A stretch of DNA of 64,000 bases from Alphaproteobacteria bacterium (lineage in GTDB: Bacteria > Pseudomonadota > Alphaproteobacteria > JAUHZY01). The position numbers and the translations under genes were made by a program. Below, piece by piece: positions 1 to 7,607 of the stretch (the stretch's first letter is position 1; every line of letters starts with the position of its first letter). Location of the stretch: NCBI GenBank assembly GCA_030425825.1, contig JAUHZY010000001.1, forward strand, positions 434,001 through 498,000. Direction: 5' to 3'. The notes beneath the pieces were generated by a model that worked only from the letters and a program-made list of their open reading frames with translations, was not told the DNA's origin and did not search any database.

Positions 1-289
1 TCAGCAAGCATATGCTTTTGTGTCACGTAAAGATCTTTATGATGGTTTTACAAGTAACCCTCAAAGGTTCAAGGGAACATCAACTTTTACACCGAAAAAA
101 GACGGGTATCCTCAAACAATTAAAGCAGCAACGAATAATGGCTTTCAGGTGCCGTCCAATAGTTCAGTCCCTGGTGCGGATTTAGATGTTTTTTATAAGC
201 CTTTTCATACCATCACTAGGCCACATTCTTCTTATCAAGATACATCTTCTACAATGGCGTTAAAGCGTTTTAAAAAACCTGATCGTTAA
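1..289 (+). CDS. C-terminal fragment of an unrecognised protein
   Basis: The reading frame is open from the first bases of the window to a TAA at 287-289, so the 5' end of the gene lies outside. The GTG at 20 is only an internal codon. About 95 residues are visible; they are polar, rich in Ser, Thr, Lys and Pro, and end in a basic tail (LKRFKKPDR). I see no membrane span or known motif. The stop overlaps by 4 bp the stop of the convergent RDD gene. The basic terminus resembles those of other unrecognised proteins in this window. No function can be assigned. Confidence 0.6.
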   Translation, partial: QQAYAFVSRKDLYDGFTSNPQRFKGTSTFTPKKDGYPQTIKAATNNGFQVPSNSSVPGADLDVFYKPFHTITRPHSSYQDTSSTMALKRFKKPDR

Positions 290-867
290 GCGCCCATACT
301 GGATATCATAAAGGTTAAGCCCACCAAAATCCCGTAATGGGCCCAGTGGATATCCTTGATATGAACAGACAGGTTCATGTCTTGATCCCATTTTGTACGA
401 CCATTTTCAACAAGGTCATAAAATGCTTTGCGGTGCGTGAAGAAATTGACAATTGGAATCATTGCGCCTTGACCATAAATGAAAATCTTTATCAAGCGCT
501 TAAAAGCAAACTTAAAAGTGATCTGGTTCTTTGTATGCGCGTGCAAGCTGATACCAAAAGCCCATTTTGCAACGGTGGTATGAAAGCGGGACAGCATAAA
601 AGATTCGTATAAAACATAAGACACAACATAGCCCAACATATATCCAATAAGGGCTGTCAGTGTGATTTCATTATCCATAAAATAGACAATACCAAAAGGT
701 GTAATTAACAGGTTGTAAGCAAACAAGACAACATAGCTGTCCAGTGTTCTGGCCCAAAAGCGTCGCCAAGGAGATTTGTCAGAGTCTGTTAAGGCTGCGC
801 GCACAATCCACACAAAGGCATAAATAGCAAAAATAACAAGAGAAAATAGAAAGATATATTCAGGCAT
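286..867 (-). CDS. RDD family integral membrane protein
   Basis: A 193-residue hydrophobic protein with about four or five membrane spans (near residues 3-23, 45-63, 70-90 and 175-190). The diagnostic part is RRFWARTLD at 35-43, the Arg-Arg-Asp pattern that opens RDD domains, followed by a later span and an Ala-Lys-Trp-Ala-Phe-Gly-Ile segment at the usual place of the second RDD motif. RDD proteins sit in the inner membrane; a few act in ion exchange but most have no known function. AAGGA lies about 11 nt before the ATG. The gene is divergent from the one at 1001 and shares its 133-bp upstream region. Family assignment is fairly sure, the role is not. Confidence 0.7.
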   Translation of the reverse strand: MPEYIFLFSLVIFAIYAFVWIVRAALTDSDKSPWRRFWARTLDSYVVLFAYNLLITPFGIVYFMDNEITLTALIGYMLGYVVSYVLYESFMLSRFHTTVAKWAFGISLHAHTKNQITFKFAFKRLIKIFIYGQGAMIPIVNFFTHRKAFYDLVENGRTKWDQDMNLSVHIKDIHWAHYGILVGLTFMISSMGA

Positions 868-941
868 GTGTCAGGTTCCTTATTTGTAAGTCCGCAGCCT
901 AACAAAATTGTCGCTTAACGTAAAACAGTTTGATGTTTTTG

Positions 942-975
942 TTGACAAACGGACACAATGTTTCTATTTTAGATA
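942..975 (+). promoter_or_regulatory. Sigma-70-like promoter with a TTTC-N7-GATA element
   Basis: TTGACA at 942-947 is followed after 17 nt by TATTTT at 965-970. Overlapping the -10 is TTTC (961-964), 7 nt, then GATA (972-975), the near-palindrome also found upstream of other unrecognised operons here. The ATG at 1001 lies 25 bp downstream, after an AAGGGGAAGAG ribosome binding site. Confidence 0.55.
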
Positions 976-1000
976 AAAAAGAGTTGAGTAAGGGGAAGAG

Positions 1001-1729
1001 ATGTTTAATGAAAACAATAAAGAGTTGAGAAAATTTCACGATATAACGGAAAGTTTTGGGTCAAAACGTTTGCATGAAATGTATGCTGAATCTGATACCA
1101 TCATATATTTGCCAGAACCACTAGATCCCACATCTCTCGATGGGATGACTTATCATAACTTCTATCATGATGCCTATGCAAATCCAGGAGACAAGCGTCC
1201 ATTTGCAAAGCTGGTTGTGACATGTGATGAGAAAGACAGCCCTGTGGATGTCTCATTTCTTGTTATTGCTAAGGATGGTGTGCCGCGTCTTTTGTCATGT
1301 GATGCTGATGGAATATATCAATATTATGCAGCGGACTTAGAAAACCGTCAAAAGAAAGGCGGCGTATCTTACCAAAAAATGTCAAAGTCATTACGTCTTT
1401 TTGTTGATCAAACGCAGAGCTTGTTACACGAGAAAAATTTAAAAGCTGAAACAGCAAGAAGGCTTGATGAAGACATCAGGAAAACCAATAAAAGCCTTGT
1501 TCAAGAACATAAGAGGCAGTTCTCGTTTGCTGAGAACGGCTTGGGATATAATGTCTCTCCCGAAATGCGCCAAAGTTTGTTCCGTCAAGCCATGAGAAAT
1601 AAGAAAAACTATGAGGGTATTTTTGTTGATGAGTTGAAAGAAGTTATCTTGAGAAAACATGGTGCGAAAGTCGATGAAGATCAGATTGCCGTCATTGGCA
1701 TGAAGCTGATTGAAAGCCGTTCAAATTAA
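1001..1729 (+). CDS. Unrecognised soluble protein, 242 aa
   Basis: A purine-rich ribosome binding site (AAGGGGAAG) precedes the ATG, and a promoter lies just upstream, so the gene looks real. The N-terminal 120 residues are mixed and acidic, with no membrane span or signal peptide. Residues from about 125 to 175 are charged and predicted helical (many Lys, Glu and Gln), possibly a coiled coil. The C terminus (about 180-242) is basic and helical. I recognise no family. Its promoter carries the T(A/T)TC-N7-GATA element, which groups it with the other unrecognised host operons in this window. Confidence 0.6.
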   Translation: MFNENNKELRKFHDITESFGSKRLHEMYAESDTIIYLPEPLDPTSLDGMTYHNFYHDAYANPGDKRPFAKLVVTCDEKDSPVDVSFLVIAKDGVPRLLSCDADGIYQYYAADLENRQKKGGVSYQKMSKSLRLFVDQTQSLLHEKNLKAETARRLDEDIRKTNKSLVQEHKRQFSFAENGLGYNVSPEMRQSLFRQAMRNKKNYEGIFVDELKEVILRKHGAKVDEDQIAVIGMKLIESRSN

Positions 1730-1776
1730 AAAAAAGACGACCTTGCGAGGGCAGTAACAAAAACGTTTCGCAAGGC
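1728..1776 (-). terminator. Rho-independent terminator of the 1796-2698 gene
   Basis: Inverted repeat CCTTGCGA (1741-1748) and TCGCAAGG (1768-1775). Read on the minus strand, the hairpin is followed by TCGTC and a run of T (the A run at about 1728-1736), as expected for termination of the minus-strand gene ending at 1796. Confidence 0.7.
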
Positions 1777-1795
1777 CGCTTAATGACCGTAAGGC

Positions 1796-2698
1796 TTATG
1801 ACCCTGTATTGGCGTTTTCAATTGTTGGAAGGTCTAGCGCGTCATCTGACTGTGCATTATCCAGGACTTCTTCCAAGATCTCTTCCAAAGGACTAAGGTT
1901 TGCATCACTTTCTTCCTCAGCTTGATCTGTAAAGGCTTGCAGGGCCTCTGAAAGTCGATCAAGGAAAGAAATGAGCTGATTAAACGGATCAAGTTGTGCC
2001 AGTTCTTTTTCAGATTTTCCGGCAGCTTCTTGATCAAGTTGATCAACACTTTTTGCAAAGCCACTAAAGCCTTCTTTAAACCCTTGAAGGTTATTTACTT
2101 CGATATATGTTACCTCAAAGCTGAAAGAGAAGCTTTGGACTTGCTGTTGGTGCTGATTTATTCTCTGTGCCCCTTTGTCCAAAAGCTGTGCGGCTGCATA
2201 TGTCAGTGCTTCTTTTTCTTTTTCACCTTCCAGGCCTAGCTCTTCAAAGATTTCTGCAAGACGACTGAAGATTGATGACAGATCTTGCGGGCCATCAGCA
2301 ATCGCTTCATCAATTTTTTCCTGCGTTTCAGTGTCAAGATTCAAGGGCTTATCAACGCCTAAGCCAATATGGTGGCCGTTACCCAGTCGCGATGTGTAAT
2401 AAGACTGTGTCGCTGAAAACTCGAACTTGAAAGATGTTCCTTGTATCGCCGTTCCTGTTTGTCCAGCAGCATTCTCGCCACTGTTATTCCCTTGGAAAAG
2501 AGACAGTTGCGAGCTGGAAAAGCTGAAAGAAGATGTTTGTAGGTTTGAAAATGCTTGCGTTGCAGCGCTTGCATTTGACTTTTGTGACCCTTTCGAGACA
2601 GCAAGATCATCGTCGTTTTCCCCCACGTTGTTTGTGTAAGGGGAGAGGTGTTTTGCCAGATCGAGTGAGGCAAGATGAGAATAGTTTGATTCAATCAT
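1796..2698 (-). CDS. Unrecognised acidic, Ser/Phe-patterned protein, 300 aa
   Basis: An acidic, Gln- and Ser-rich protein with no signal peptide and no membrane span. A short alternating Ser/Phe pattern occurs three times: SFSFSS near 57-62, SFKFEFSA near 89-96 and SFSFSFEV near 189-196. This alternation suggests beta strands in an otherwise helical, negatively charged chain. The C-terminal 90 residues are strongly acidic and predicted helical. AGGGAGT precedes the ATG. The gene has its own terminator at 1728-1776. I do not recognise the family. A surface or extracellular role is possible from composition but not shown. Confidence 0.55.
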   Translation of the reverse strand: MIESNYSHLASLDLAKHLSPYTNNVGENDDDLAVSKGSQKSNASAATQAFSNLQTSSFSFSSSQLSLFQGNNSGENAAGQTGTAIQGTSFKFEFSATQSYYTSRLGNGHHIGLGVDKPLNLDTETQEKIDEAIADGPQDLSSIFSRLAEIFEELGLEGEKEKEALTYAAAQLLDKGAQRINQHQQQVQSFSFSFEVTYIEVNNLQGFKEGFSGFAKSVDQLDQEAAGKSEKELAQLDPFNQLISFLDRLSEALQAFTDQAEEESDANLSPLEEILEEVLDNAQSDDALDLPTIENANTGS

Positions 2699-2861
2699 GT
2701 GAATACTCCCTTTATTTTAAAGCCGAAATAACTCACAGATAAAAGAAGCAGCACGCGTGCCAGTCAGGGTCTTTTTTGTTTTTTAAAAAGACAACACAAA
2801 GGCCCATTCATCCCTTAGTTGCATTTGCATCACGTTTGCTGCTGTGTTTTGTGCGAGGTGT

Positions 2862-3737
2862 TTAGAGAATGCCTTGCATGGTTTCGACTAATTTCACCAT
2901 TAAGTCTTGGCGCGAGAATGTCTGTCGGAAGACAAGTCCAACACGGCGGTGGGGGATGGGTTTAGCAAACGGTATAAAGCAAATATTGCCGCGCCCTTGT
3001 TTTGTCACAAGCTCGGGCACAACAGTCATGCCATGTCCGCATCTGACCATTTCTAGTAATGTCTCAATGCTTGTGGCACGTAGGGATTGTCCAATCTGGG
3101 ATGGTTTTAAGCGGCATAACTCCATTGTTTGATCGCGCAAGCAATGGCCTTCTTCTAAAAGCATAAAGCTTTCGCCATCTAGTGTGTCAGTTTGAATGAC
3201 TTTCTTTTGTGCAAAAGGATGATTTTCAGGAACGGCAAGGTAAAAGTCTTCACGATAAATATCTATTTCTTTGAAGGTTGTCTCTTCTGTCGGCAGCGCA
3301 AGAATCATGGCATCAATTTTTCCATCTTTAAGATCCGAGATCAGCTGATGTGTCTGTGCTTCTTTTAATTGAAGCGTTAGCTTGGGAAGCTGGCTTGCAA
3401 GTTTTTTTAAAATAAGTGGCAATAAATAGGGTGCAATCGTTGGAATAATGCCTAGTGACAGCGTGCCGGCAAAGCGATCTGTGGCAAATGCTGATATCTT
3501 ATGAATTTGTTCAGCATGGTCCAGGATGATGCGTGCCTGTTGAATGATTTCTGCCCCTGCAGGTGTTATTATTAAATTACCACGATGCCTCTCGAAAATT
3601 TGTATTTGAAGATAGTCTTCCAGCTTGATGATTTGTGCGCTCAAGGTTGGTTGGCTGACAGCGCATTCTTCAGCGGCCCGCCCGAAATGTTTTTCATCAG
3701 CAACAGCCACAATATATTTTAAATCTCTAAGGTTCAT
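2862..3737 (-). CDS. oxyR: OxyR, peroxide-sensing LysR-type regulator
   Basis: A LysR-type activator that senses H2O2 through a reversible disulfide and switches on peroxide defence genes. Residues 1-60 form the winged HTH (FGRAAEECAVSQPTLSAQI, typical of OxyR). The redox segment is GHCLRDQTMELC, with cysteines at 199 and 208, the same positions as in E. coli OxyR. I chose the ATG at 3737 (MNLRDLKYIV), which aligns with the E. coli start; a GTG at 3764 would add nine residues. The gene is divergent from ahpD, with an OxyR-type operator between them, and dps follows ahpD, so the neighbourhood is a peroxide regulon. Confidence 0.93.
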   Translation of the reverse strand: MNLRDLKYIVAVADEKHFGRAAEECAVSQPTLSAQIIKLEDYLQIQIFERHRGNLIITPAGAEIIQQARIILDHAEQIHKISAFATDRFAGTLSLGIIPTIAPYLLPLILKKLASQLPKLTLQLKEAQTHQLISDLKDGKIDAMILALPTEETTFKEIDIYREDFYLAVPENHPFAQKKVIQTDTLDGESFMLLEEGHCLRDQTMELCRLKPSQIGQSLRATSIETLLEMVRCGHGMTVVPELVTKQGRGNICFIPFAKPIPHRRVGLVFRQTFSRQDLMVKLVETMQGIL

Positions 3738-3775
3738 GGCATGTCTTTCTTCTGTATTTGTCACTCATATTTTCA

Positions 3776-3812
3776 ATAGATAAAACCTATCATATATATA
3801 AAATAAATCAAT
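3776..3812. promoter_or_regulatory. OxyR operator between oxyR and ahpD
   Basis: ATAG (3776-3779), 7 nt, CTAT (3787-3790) fits the known OxyR half-site ATAG-nTnnnAn-CTAT at every specified base. A weaker second half follows at the right spacing: ATAA (3798-3801), 7 nt, CAAT (3809-3812). The site lies 39 bp upstream of the chosen oxyR start and about 130 bp upstream of ahpD, fitting autoregulation and ahpD activation. Confidence 0.75.
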
Positions 3813-3944
3813 TATACAAATGAATCAAGAGGGCGTATGATCATAAACATAAGAAACATTGGTGTTTGAGTATGTTTCTTGTACCTGTCCAGAGTAGGGG
3901 AGTATTCTTGCTCTGGATATAATTTGAAATTAATGGAGGTTATT

Positions 3945-4469
3945 ATGTCACTAGAAGAAATCAAAAACCAACTACCCGAAGTCGCAAAAGACATCAAATT
4001 GAACCTTTCCAGTCTGTTGAAAGACGACCCAACATTGGACATAAGTTACAAACAAGCCCTAGGCACGGCGCTGGCGTGTGCGTTTTCTGTCAAAAGTAAC
4101 GCACTCGTCGAAGCTTTATTGGGTGAAGCAAAGGACGTTTTGGAAGAAAAAGACATCGAGGCGGCAAAAGGCGCGGCTGTGATGATGGCAATGAATAATA
4201 TCTATTACCGCTTCTTGCATTTGACCAGCGATAGCGAGTTTAAGAAAATGCCTGCAGGCTTGCGTATGAACTTTATCAAGAGTCACGGTGTTGAGGCGTC
4301 AGATTTTGAATTGTACTCATTAGCTGTCTCTGCAATAAATGGATGTGGTATGTGTGTTGATGCGCATGTGAATAATCTGGTAAAAGAAGGTGTGTCGAAA
4401 AAAGGCATTCAAACATCAATTCGCATTGCATCTGTGATTCACGCCGCAGGACAAGCGTTAGAGATTTAA
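3945..4469 (+). CDS. ahpD: AhpD-like alkyl hydroperoxidase
   Basis: A 174-residue all-helical protein of the AhpD family. In that family the Cys-X-X-Cys site reduces peroxides or relays electrons to the peroxiredoxin AhpC. The catalytic set is visible: E122, C134, C137 and H141 in INGCGMCVDAH, with the same spacing as in Mycobacterium AhpD. The ATG at 3945 is preceded by GGAGG at 3935-3939; an upstream GTG-initiated frame would add 22 unlikely residues. It is divergent from oxyR. No ahpC lies beside it in this window. A hairpin follows the stop. Confidence 0.9.
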   Translation: MSLEEIKNQLPEVAKDIKLNLSSLLKDDPTLDISYKQALGTALACAFSVKSNALVEALLGEAKDVLEEKDIEAAKGAAVMMAMNNIYYRFLHLTSDSEFKKMPAGLRMNFIKSHGVEASDFELYSLAVSAINGCGMCVDAHVNNLVKEGVSKKGIQTSIRIASVIHAAGQALEI

Positions 4470-4477
4470 GCGTTATT

Positions 4478-4511
4478 TTCTCACTCTTCTTTATCTTAGG
4501 AAGGGTGAGAA
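4478..4511 (+). terminator. Hairpin between ahpD and dps
   Basis: TTCTCACTCTTC (4478-4489) pairs with GAAGGGTGAGAA (4500-4511), a 12-bp stem with one G-T wobble and a 10-nt loop. No T run follows, so it may be a weak terminator or a processing and stability hairpin between the two peroxide genes. Confidence 0.4.
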
Positions 4512-4548
4512 GAAACAATACTAACTGGATATAAAAAAGGAGAGAGAT

Positions 4549-4983
4549 ATGTCTAATGTTCAAGCCCCAGCTCTACAGCAGGTTCTAGTCGACAGCTACA
4601 CGCTTATGATTAAGCTGCACAACTATCACTGGAATGTTGAGGGGATTAACTTTAAGCCATTACACGATTTGTTCGAAGAGCAGTACACAGAGCTATTCAC
4701 TGCTGTTGATGTGATCGCTGAGCGTATTCGCCAGTTGGGTCCAAAGGTTCCTGCAAGCTCGCGTGTTTTTGCTGCGACAACATCTATCAAGGCAGGTGAT
4801 GAAAACTTAAGTGATAAAGAGATGATCAAAGACCTTGTTGTCTCTCACGAGGCTGTTTTGACGTCTATTGATAAGGCTTTGAAATTATCACAGGATGCTG
4901 AAGATGAGCCATCAGTTGGATTGCTTGTTGATCGTCAGTCTTTTCACCAAAAAGCTGTTTGGTTTCTCTCAAGCATGGTCTAG
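4549..4983 (+). CDS. dps: Dps ferritin-like DNA-protection protein
   Basis: A Dps mini-ferritin of 144 residues. These 12-mers oxidise Fe(II) with H2O2, store the iron and protect DNA. The intersubunit ferroxidase ligands are visible with the family spacing: H27 (NYHWNV), H39, D54 and E58 (DVIAERIR). The C-terminal FHQKAVWFLSS is also typical. GGAGAGAG precedes the ATG. The N-terminal tail is short and not Lys-rich, so DNA binding by a basic tail is unlikely. Placed after ahpD and oxyR, it is probably part of the same OxyR response, although I see no clear OxyR site directly upstream. Confidence 0.92.
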   Translation: MSNVQAPALQQVLVDSYTLMIKLHNYHWNVEGINFKPLHDLFEEQYTELFTAVDVIAERIRQLGPKVPASSRVFAATTSIKAGDENLSDKEMIKDLVVSHEAVLTSIDKALKLSQDAEDEPSVGLLVDRQSFHQKAVWFLSSMV

Positions 4984-5001
4984 CTCTTAATTCCAAATGT
5001 T

Positions 5002-5036
5002 CAGGCACTTTGAAAATGCAGTGCCTGGGCACTTTG
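5002..5036 (+). terminator. Probable terminator after dps
   Basis: CAGGCACT (5002-5009) and AGTGCCTG (5020-5027) form a perfect 8-bp stem with a 10-nt loop, starting about 20 bp after the dps stop. It is followed by a T-rich but interrupted stretch. Confidence 0.5.
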
Positions 5037-5048
5037 CTTTGAAAAGCT

Positions 5049-5627
5049 TTAAAATCTCTGTTCGCGTTTTGCTTGGTTTAAGGACTCAAGAACCATGTTG
5101 GCGAGTAGCCTATCTTCGTCAAATGTTCCTTCATATGCTGTAACCGGTGATAAGAAAAGGCTGTACCAAGTGCGAACAGATTCGTTTTGGTCGCCAACAT
5201 AAATAACATCACCATATGAATCTCGTAAAACCACGGTTGTATTATAATTTGTTGTTGTATATGTCGGTGATATAAGGGCGGTTGCTCCACTTAAAACAGA
5301 TGTTGTCAGGTCATACTGCATGTTCTTTTTAACGTGAACATCGGCATAAATGTCGCTTTGCCCTGGATAAGGCCCGGTATAAGCAAAGTATCCAGAACTT
5401 TTAAATGATTTGATTGTAACATTTTGCCATCTTTCAAGCAGTGCAGAAGAAGTGTCAATCAGGTCATCATTCGCAAAGTTATCTGCCGAGACGCGGACGC
5501 TTATTGTATATTCAGCAGGTGGGACGTGATAGGGTAAAACATCATCATATTTCCCAGTTATTGGTGTGCCAACACAGGCATTAAGGCTGATACAGATTAA
5601 AAGTATGAGTAGTTTTAAAGGCATCAT
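5049..5627 (-). CDS. Unrecognised lipoprotein, 192 aa
   Basis: The N terminus is a lipoprotein signal: MMPLK, a hydrophobic stretch and the lipobox LNAC with the lipidated Cys at residue 18. The mature protein is about 175 residues, mostly predicted beta strand, rich in Thr, Tyr and Asn, with no Cys apart from the lipidated one. It should sit in the periplasmic leaflet of the inner or outer membrane. I do not recognise a domain. It is convergent with dps and appears to be a single-gene unit. Confidence 0.7.
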   Translation of the reverse strand: MMPLKLLILLICISLNACVGTPITGKYDDVLPYHVPPAEYTISVRVSADNFANDDLIDTSSALLERWQNVTIKSFKSSGYFAYTGPYPGQSDIYADVHVKKNMQYDLTTSVLSGATALISPTYTTTNYNTTVVLRDSYGDVIYVGDQNESVRTWYSLFLSPVTAYEGTFDEDRLLANMVLESLNQAKREQRF

Positions 5628-5767
5628 TTTAATGCTTTTCTTCTGTGTGTCATCGTGTCGCTTGTTCTAAGCAGTTCTTACTAAACAATATTCTAGCAGA
5701 TTCATAATATCTTACAGAGAAATATTGCTGATAATAAGCGGTCTATAAGTGCTGTGTAGGCTTTGAT

Positions 5768-5798
5768 GCGACAAAATATATCTTTTAGGGATATATTT
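5768..5798 (+). promoter_or_regulatory. Promoter region with perfect TATC-N7-GATA operator
   Basis: TATC (5779-5782), 7 nt, GATA (5790-5793), inside a longer perfect inverted repeat with 9-bp arms (5774-5782 and 5790-5798). A candidate -10 TATATT at 5792-5797 overlaps the right arm; the -35 (GCGACA at 5768-5773) is weak. The ATG at 5857 is 63 bp downstream. Confidence 0.5.
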
Positions 5799-5856
5799 GT
5801 TGTTTTATTTTCCATTTTGGTTTATATGATGAGTAGTCAAATATAAAGGGATAAAA

Positions 5857-7302
5857 ATGCTTACTGCGGAAAACCAAAAAATAGAAAAAGATAAGTACAA
5901 TGTTTTTAAAGCGATGAGGCAAGAAGGAGTCGTGTCCTCTTTAGATCATTTGCTGAGTACTGATGATGGCGGTGGTGTTTGGAATGCTTACTTGGATCAA
6001 TATGGAATCCGTGAAGTCTTTGAGAGGTTTTGCACAAAAGAGGGATATTTTAATTACAAAGATGCCAATTTTGGTGATCCAAAAAACAAAATTCCTAAGC
6101 TAGCTGACGTGAAGTCCGAGCGCGTGGGAAATAGTGATCAGTGCGTTGAGACACTTCAGTTTAAAGGCAAAAATATAAAAAATGATGATCAGCTTAAATC
6201 TGTTGTGTTCAAGCACGGTGGTAAAGAAACGATGACGGTGGAAGTTGAAACAGATAAGAAAAAAATAAGTATCAAAAAGTCATATTCCAATGACGGTTTT
6301 ACGGCTTTTGAAGAAACAAAAGGAAAAGATGCTGGCACATTGAAGTTGGCAACAACATCAGAGGGTGCCTTGCGTCATTATCACTATGAGAAAAGTGGCA
6401 CCAAGGAAAGCATGTTTGTGAACGATTCGCTGTATAATCAGTCATATGTAAATCTAGGTAAGAAGATTATCGCAATCAAAGGGAATACAGGAACGTATAA
6501 AGTTCGCACTGTAAAAGAAGACGTCGAGATTACAAAGTCCTTTGACAGTGCTAATGCCAGCGCCTTTATCTTAGATTTAACGCCAGCCACCTTGCGACAT
6601 ATTGGCTTTGATGTTGTGGATGCGCACGATATTCTTGCTTATACCAAGAAAAAGAAGATTGAAGGGCCATTTGAGTATTCTGTTCAATCTGGTGATGTTA
6701 CTTGTGAAAAGCTAACAGCCTTTGGGAAGAATGTTTTCGAGAAAAATTCAGCACCTGATGGCAGCTATACAACCAAAATTGGCAAACTTGTAAAGTATCA
6801 TTCTGCCCAAACAGGTTTGACAAAAGAAATGCACCAGCATTATGGAAATCAAGTTGTTGTGGCATATAATCAGCAAAATAAAGTGACTTCTTTTACCTTA
6901 GAAAAAATGGAAGAAGGTATTGAGGCAAAAGGGAAGCAGAAGACATATGTGCCTGTTTTCAAGAATGGTCAACTGGATTACCTGAAACCTTCAGGAAAGA
7001 AGGCAACATTTTGGAACACAAAGAATAGGTTAAGCTTTTCTCATATTGCTGCTGGAAAGGTTTTAAAGTCTTTGGCTGCGCGTGGTCTTAAGGTGGACGG
7101 GTACATGCCCAAGCAACAGAAAAAGACACTTCAGTCTACGCAACTTGTCACTTTAAGTCATATGGGCGTTGTTTTTCTTGTTCCGTATGCTGTGGCAAAT
7201 GATGATGGTCTAAGTGCCCATGAGGCAGACCTTAAGAATGATGGTGTTGTTGAAGGCGTTGCTTCTAACCCTACGCGCGGGCGTGAAGGACGTGTGTTTT
7301 AA
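5857..7302 (+). CDS. Unrecognised protein with C-terminal hydrophobic segment and tail, 481 aa
   Basis: Residues 1-90 look helical and globular. Residues about 90-400 are rich in short beta strands with Lys, Thr and Gly turns, a pattern like repeated beta hairpins. A single hydrophobic segment (MGVVFLVPYAVA, near 436-447) is followed by a 34-residue tail ending TRGREGRVF. The tail contains ADLKNDGVV, similar to ADLKKDNVV in the tail of the 9782 protein, and the upstream region carries the same operator type, so the two probably belong to one system. No signal peptide is seen. Function unknown. AAAGGGA precedes the ATG. Convergent with the SbtB-like gene, overlapping it by 4 bp. Confidence 0.6.
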   Translation: MLTAENQKIEKDKYNVFKAMRQEGVVSSLDHLLSTDDGGGVWNAYLDQYGIREVFERFCTKEGYFNYKDANFGDPKNKIPKLADVKSERVGNSDQCVETLQFKGKNIKNDDQLKSVVFKHGGKETMTVEVETDKKKISIKKSYSNDGFTAFEETKGKDAGTLKLATTSEGALRHYHYEKSGTKESMFVNDSLYNQSYVNLGKKIIAIKGNTGTYKVRTVKEDVEITKSFDSANASAFILDLTPATLRHIGFDVVDAHDILAYTKKKKIEGPFEYSVQSGDVTCEKLTAFGKNVFEKNSAPDGSYTTKIGKLVKYHSAQTGLTKEMHQHYGNQVVVAYNQQNKVTSFTLEKMEEGIEAKGKQKTYVPVFKNGQLDYLKPSGKKATFWNTKNRLSFSHIAAGKVLKSLAARGLKVDGYMPKQQKKTLQSTQLVTLSHMGVVFLVPYAVANDDGLSAHEADLKNDGVVEGVASNPTRGREGRVF

Positions 7303-7607
7303 ACTTCTTTACCGTGTTTGACCCATTGAACGTCTGAAATCAAGCAAATGCCACCATATTCTGTCAGAATAGGTTGAACCATTTCTGCTAGTTCTTTTTC
7401 TTTGCCGACATCGACCACTAAGATCAGATAGGCATTCGATATTTCCATCCCAGTACAGAGGCGTAGCCCACGATCACCTTGTCCTTCAACATCATGGACG
7501 ACGGTGTAGTCATGAAAGCCGCTAATATCAAATTTTTGTGTCAGGTGATGCAGCATTGAGTCATCAATGACGATTTCAATTTTCTTCATCTTTTTTAGAA
7601 TACTCAT
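7299..7607 (-). CDS. SbtB-like PII-type signalling protein
   Basis: A small protein of 102 residues with the alternating beta-alpha-beta pattern of PII-like (GlnB-related) trimers: a beta strand at KKIEIVID, a variable loop and a second beta-alpha unit ending in the strand before VQWVKHGKEV. It follows the SbtA-type transporter gene with an ATGA overlap (7604-7607). In cyanobacteria SbtB binds nucleotides and gates SbtA, so the pairing supports the call. The overlapping ATG at 7607 was kept as start; MKKIEIV six codons in is an alternative. Ligand residues cannot be assigned confidently by eye. Confidence 0.65.
   Translation of the reverse strand: MSILKKMKKIEIVIDDSMLHHLTQKFDISGFHDYTVVHDVEGQGDRGLRLCTGMEISNAYLILVVDVGKEKELAEMVQPILTEYGGICLISDVQWVKHGKEV

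Noticed and set aside
337-612. Plus-strand frame opposite the RDD gene
   Set aside because: It is antisense to a clear membrane-protein gene and has no start signals.
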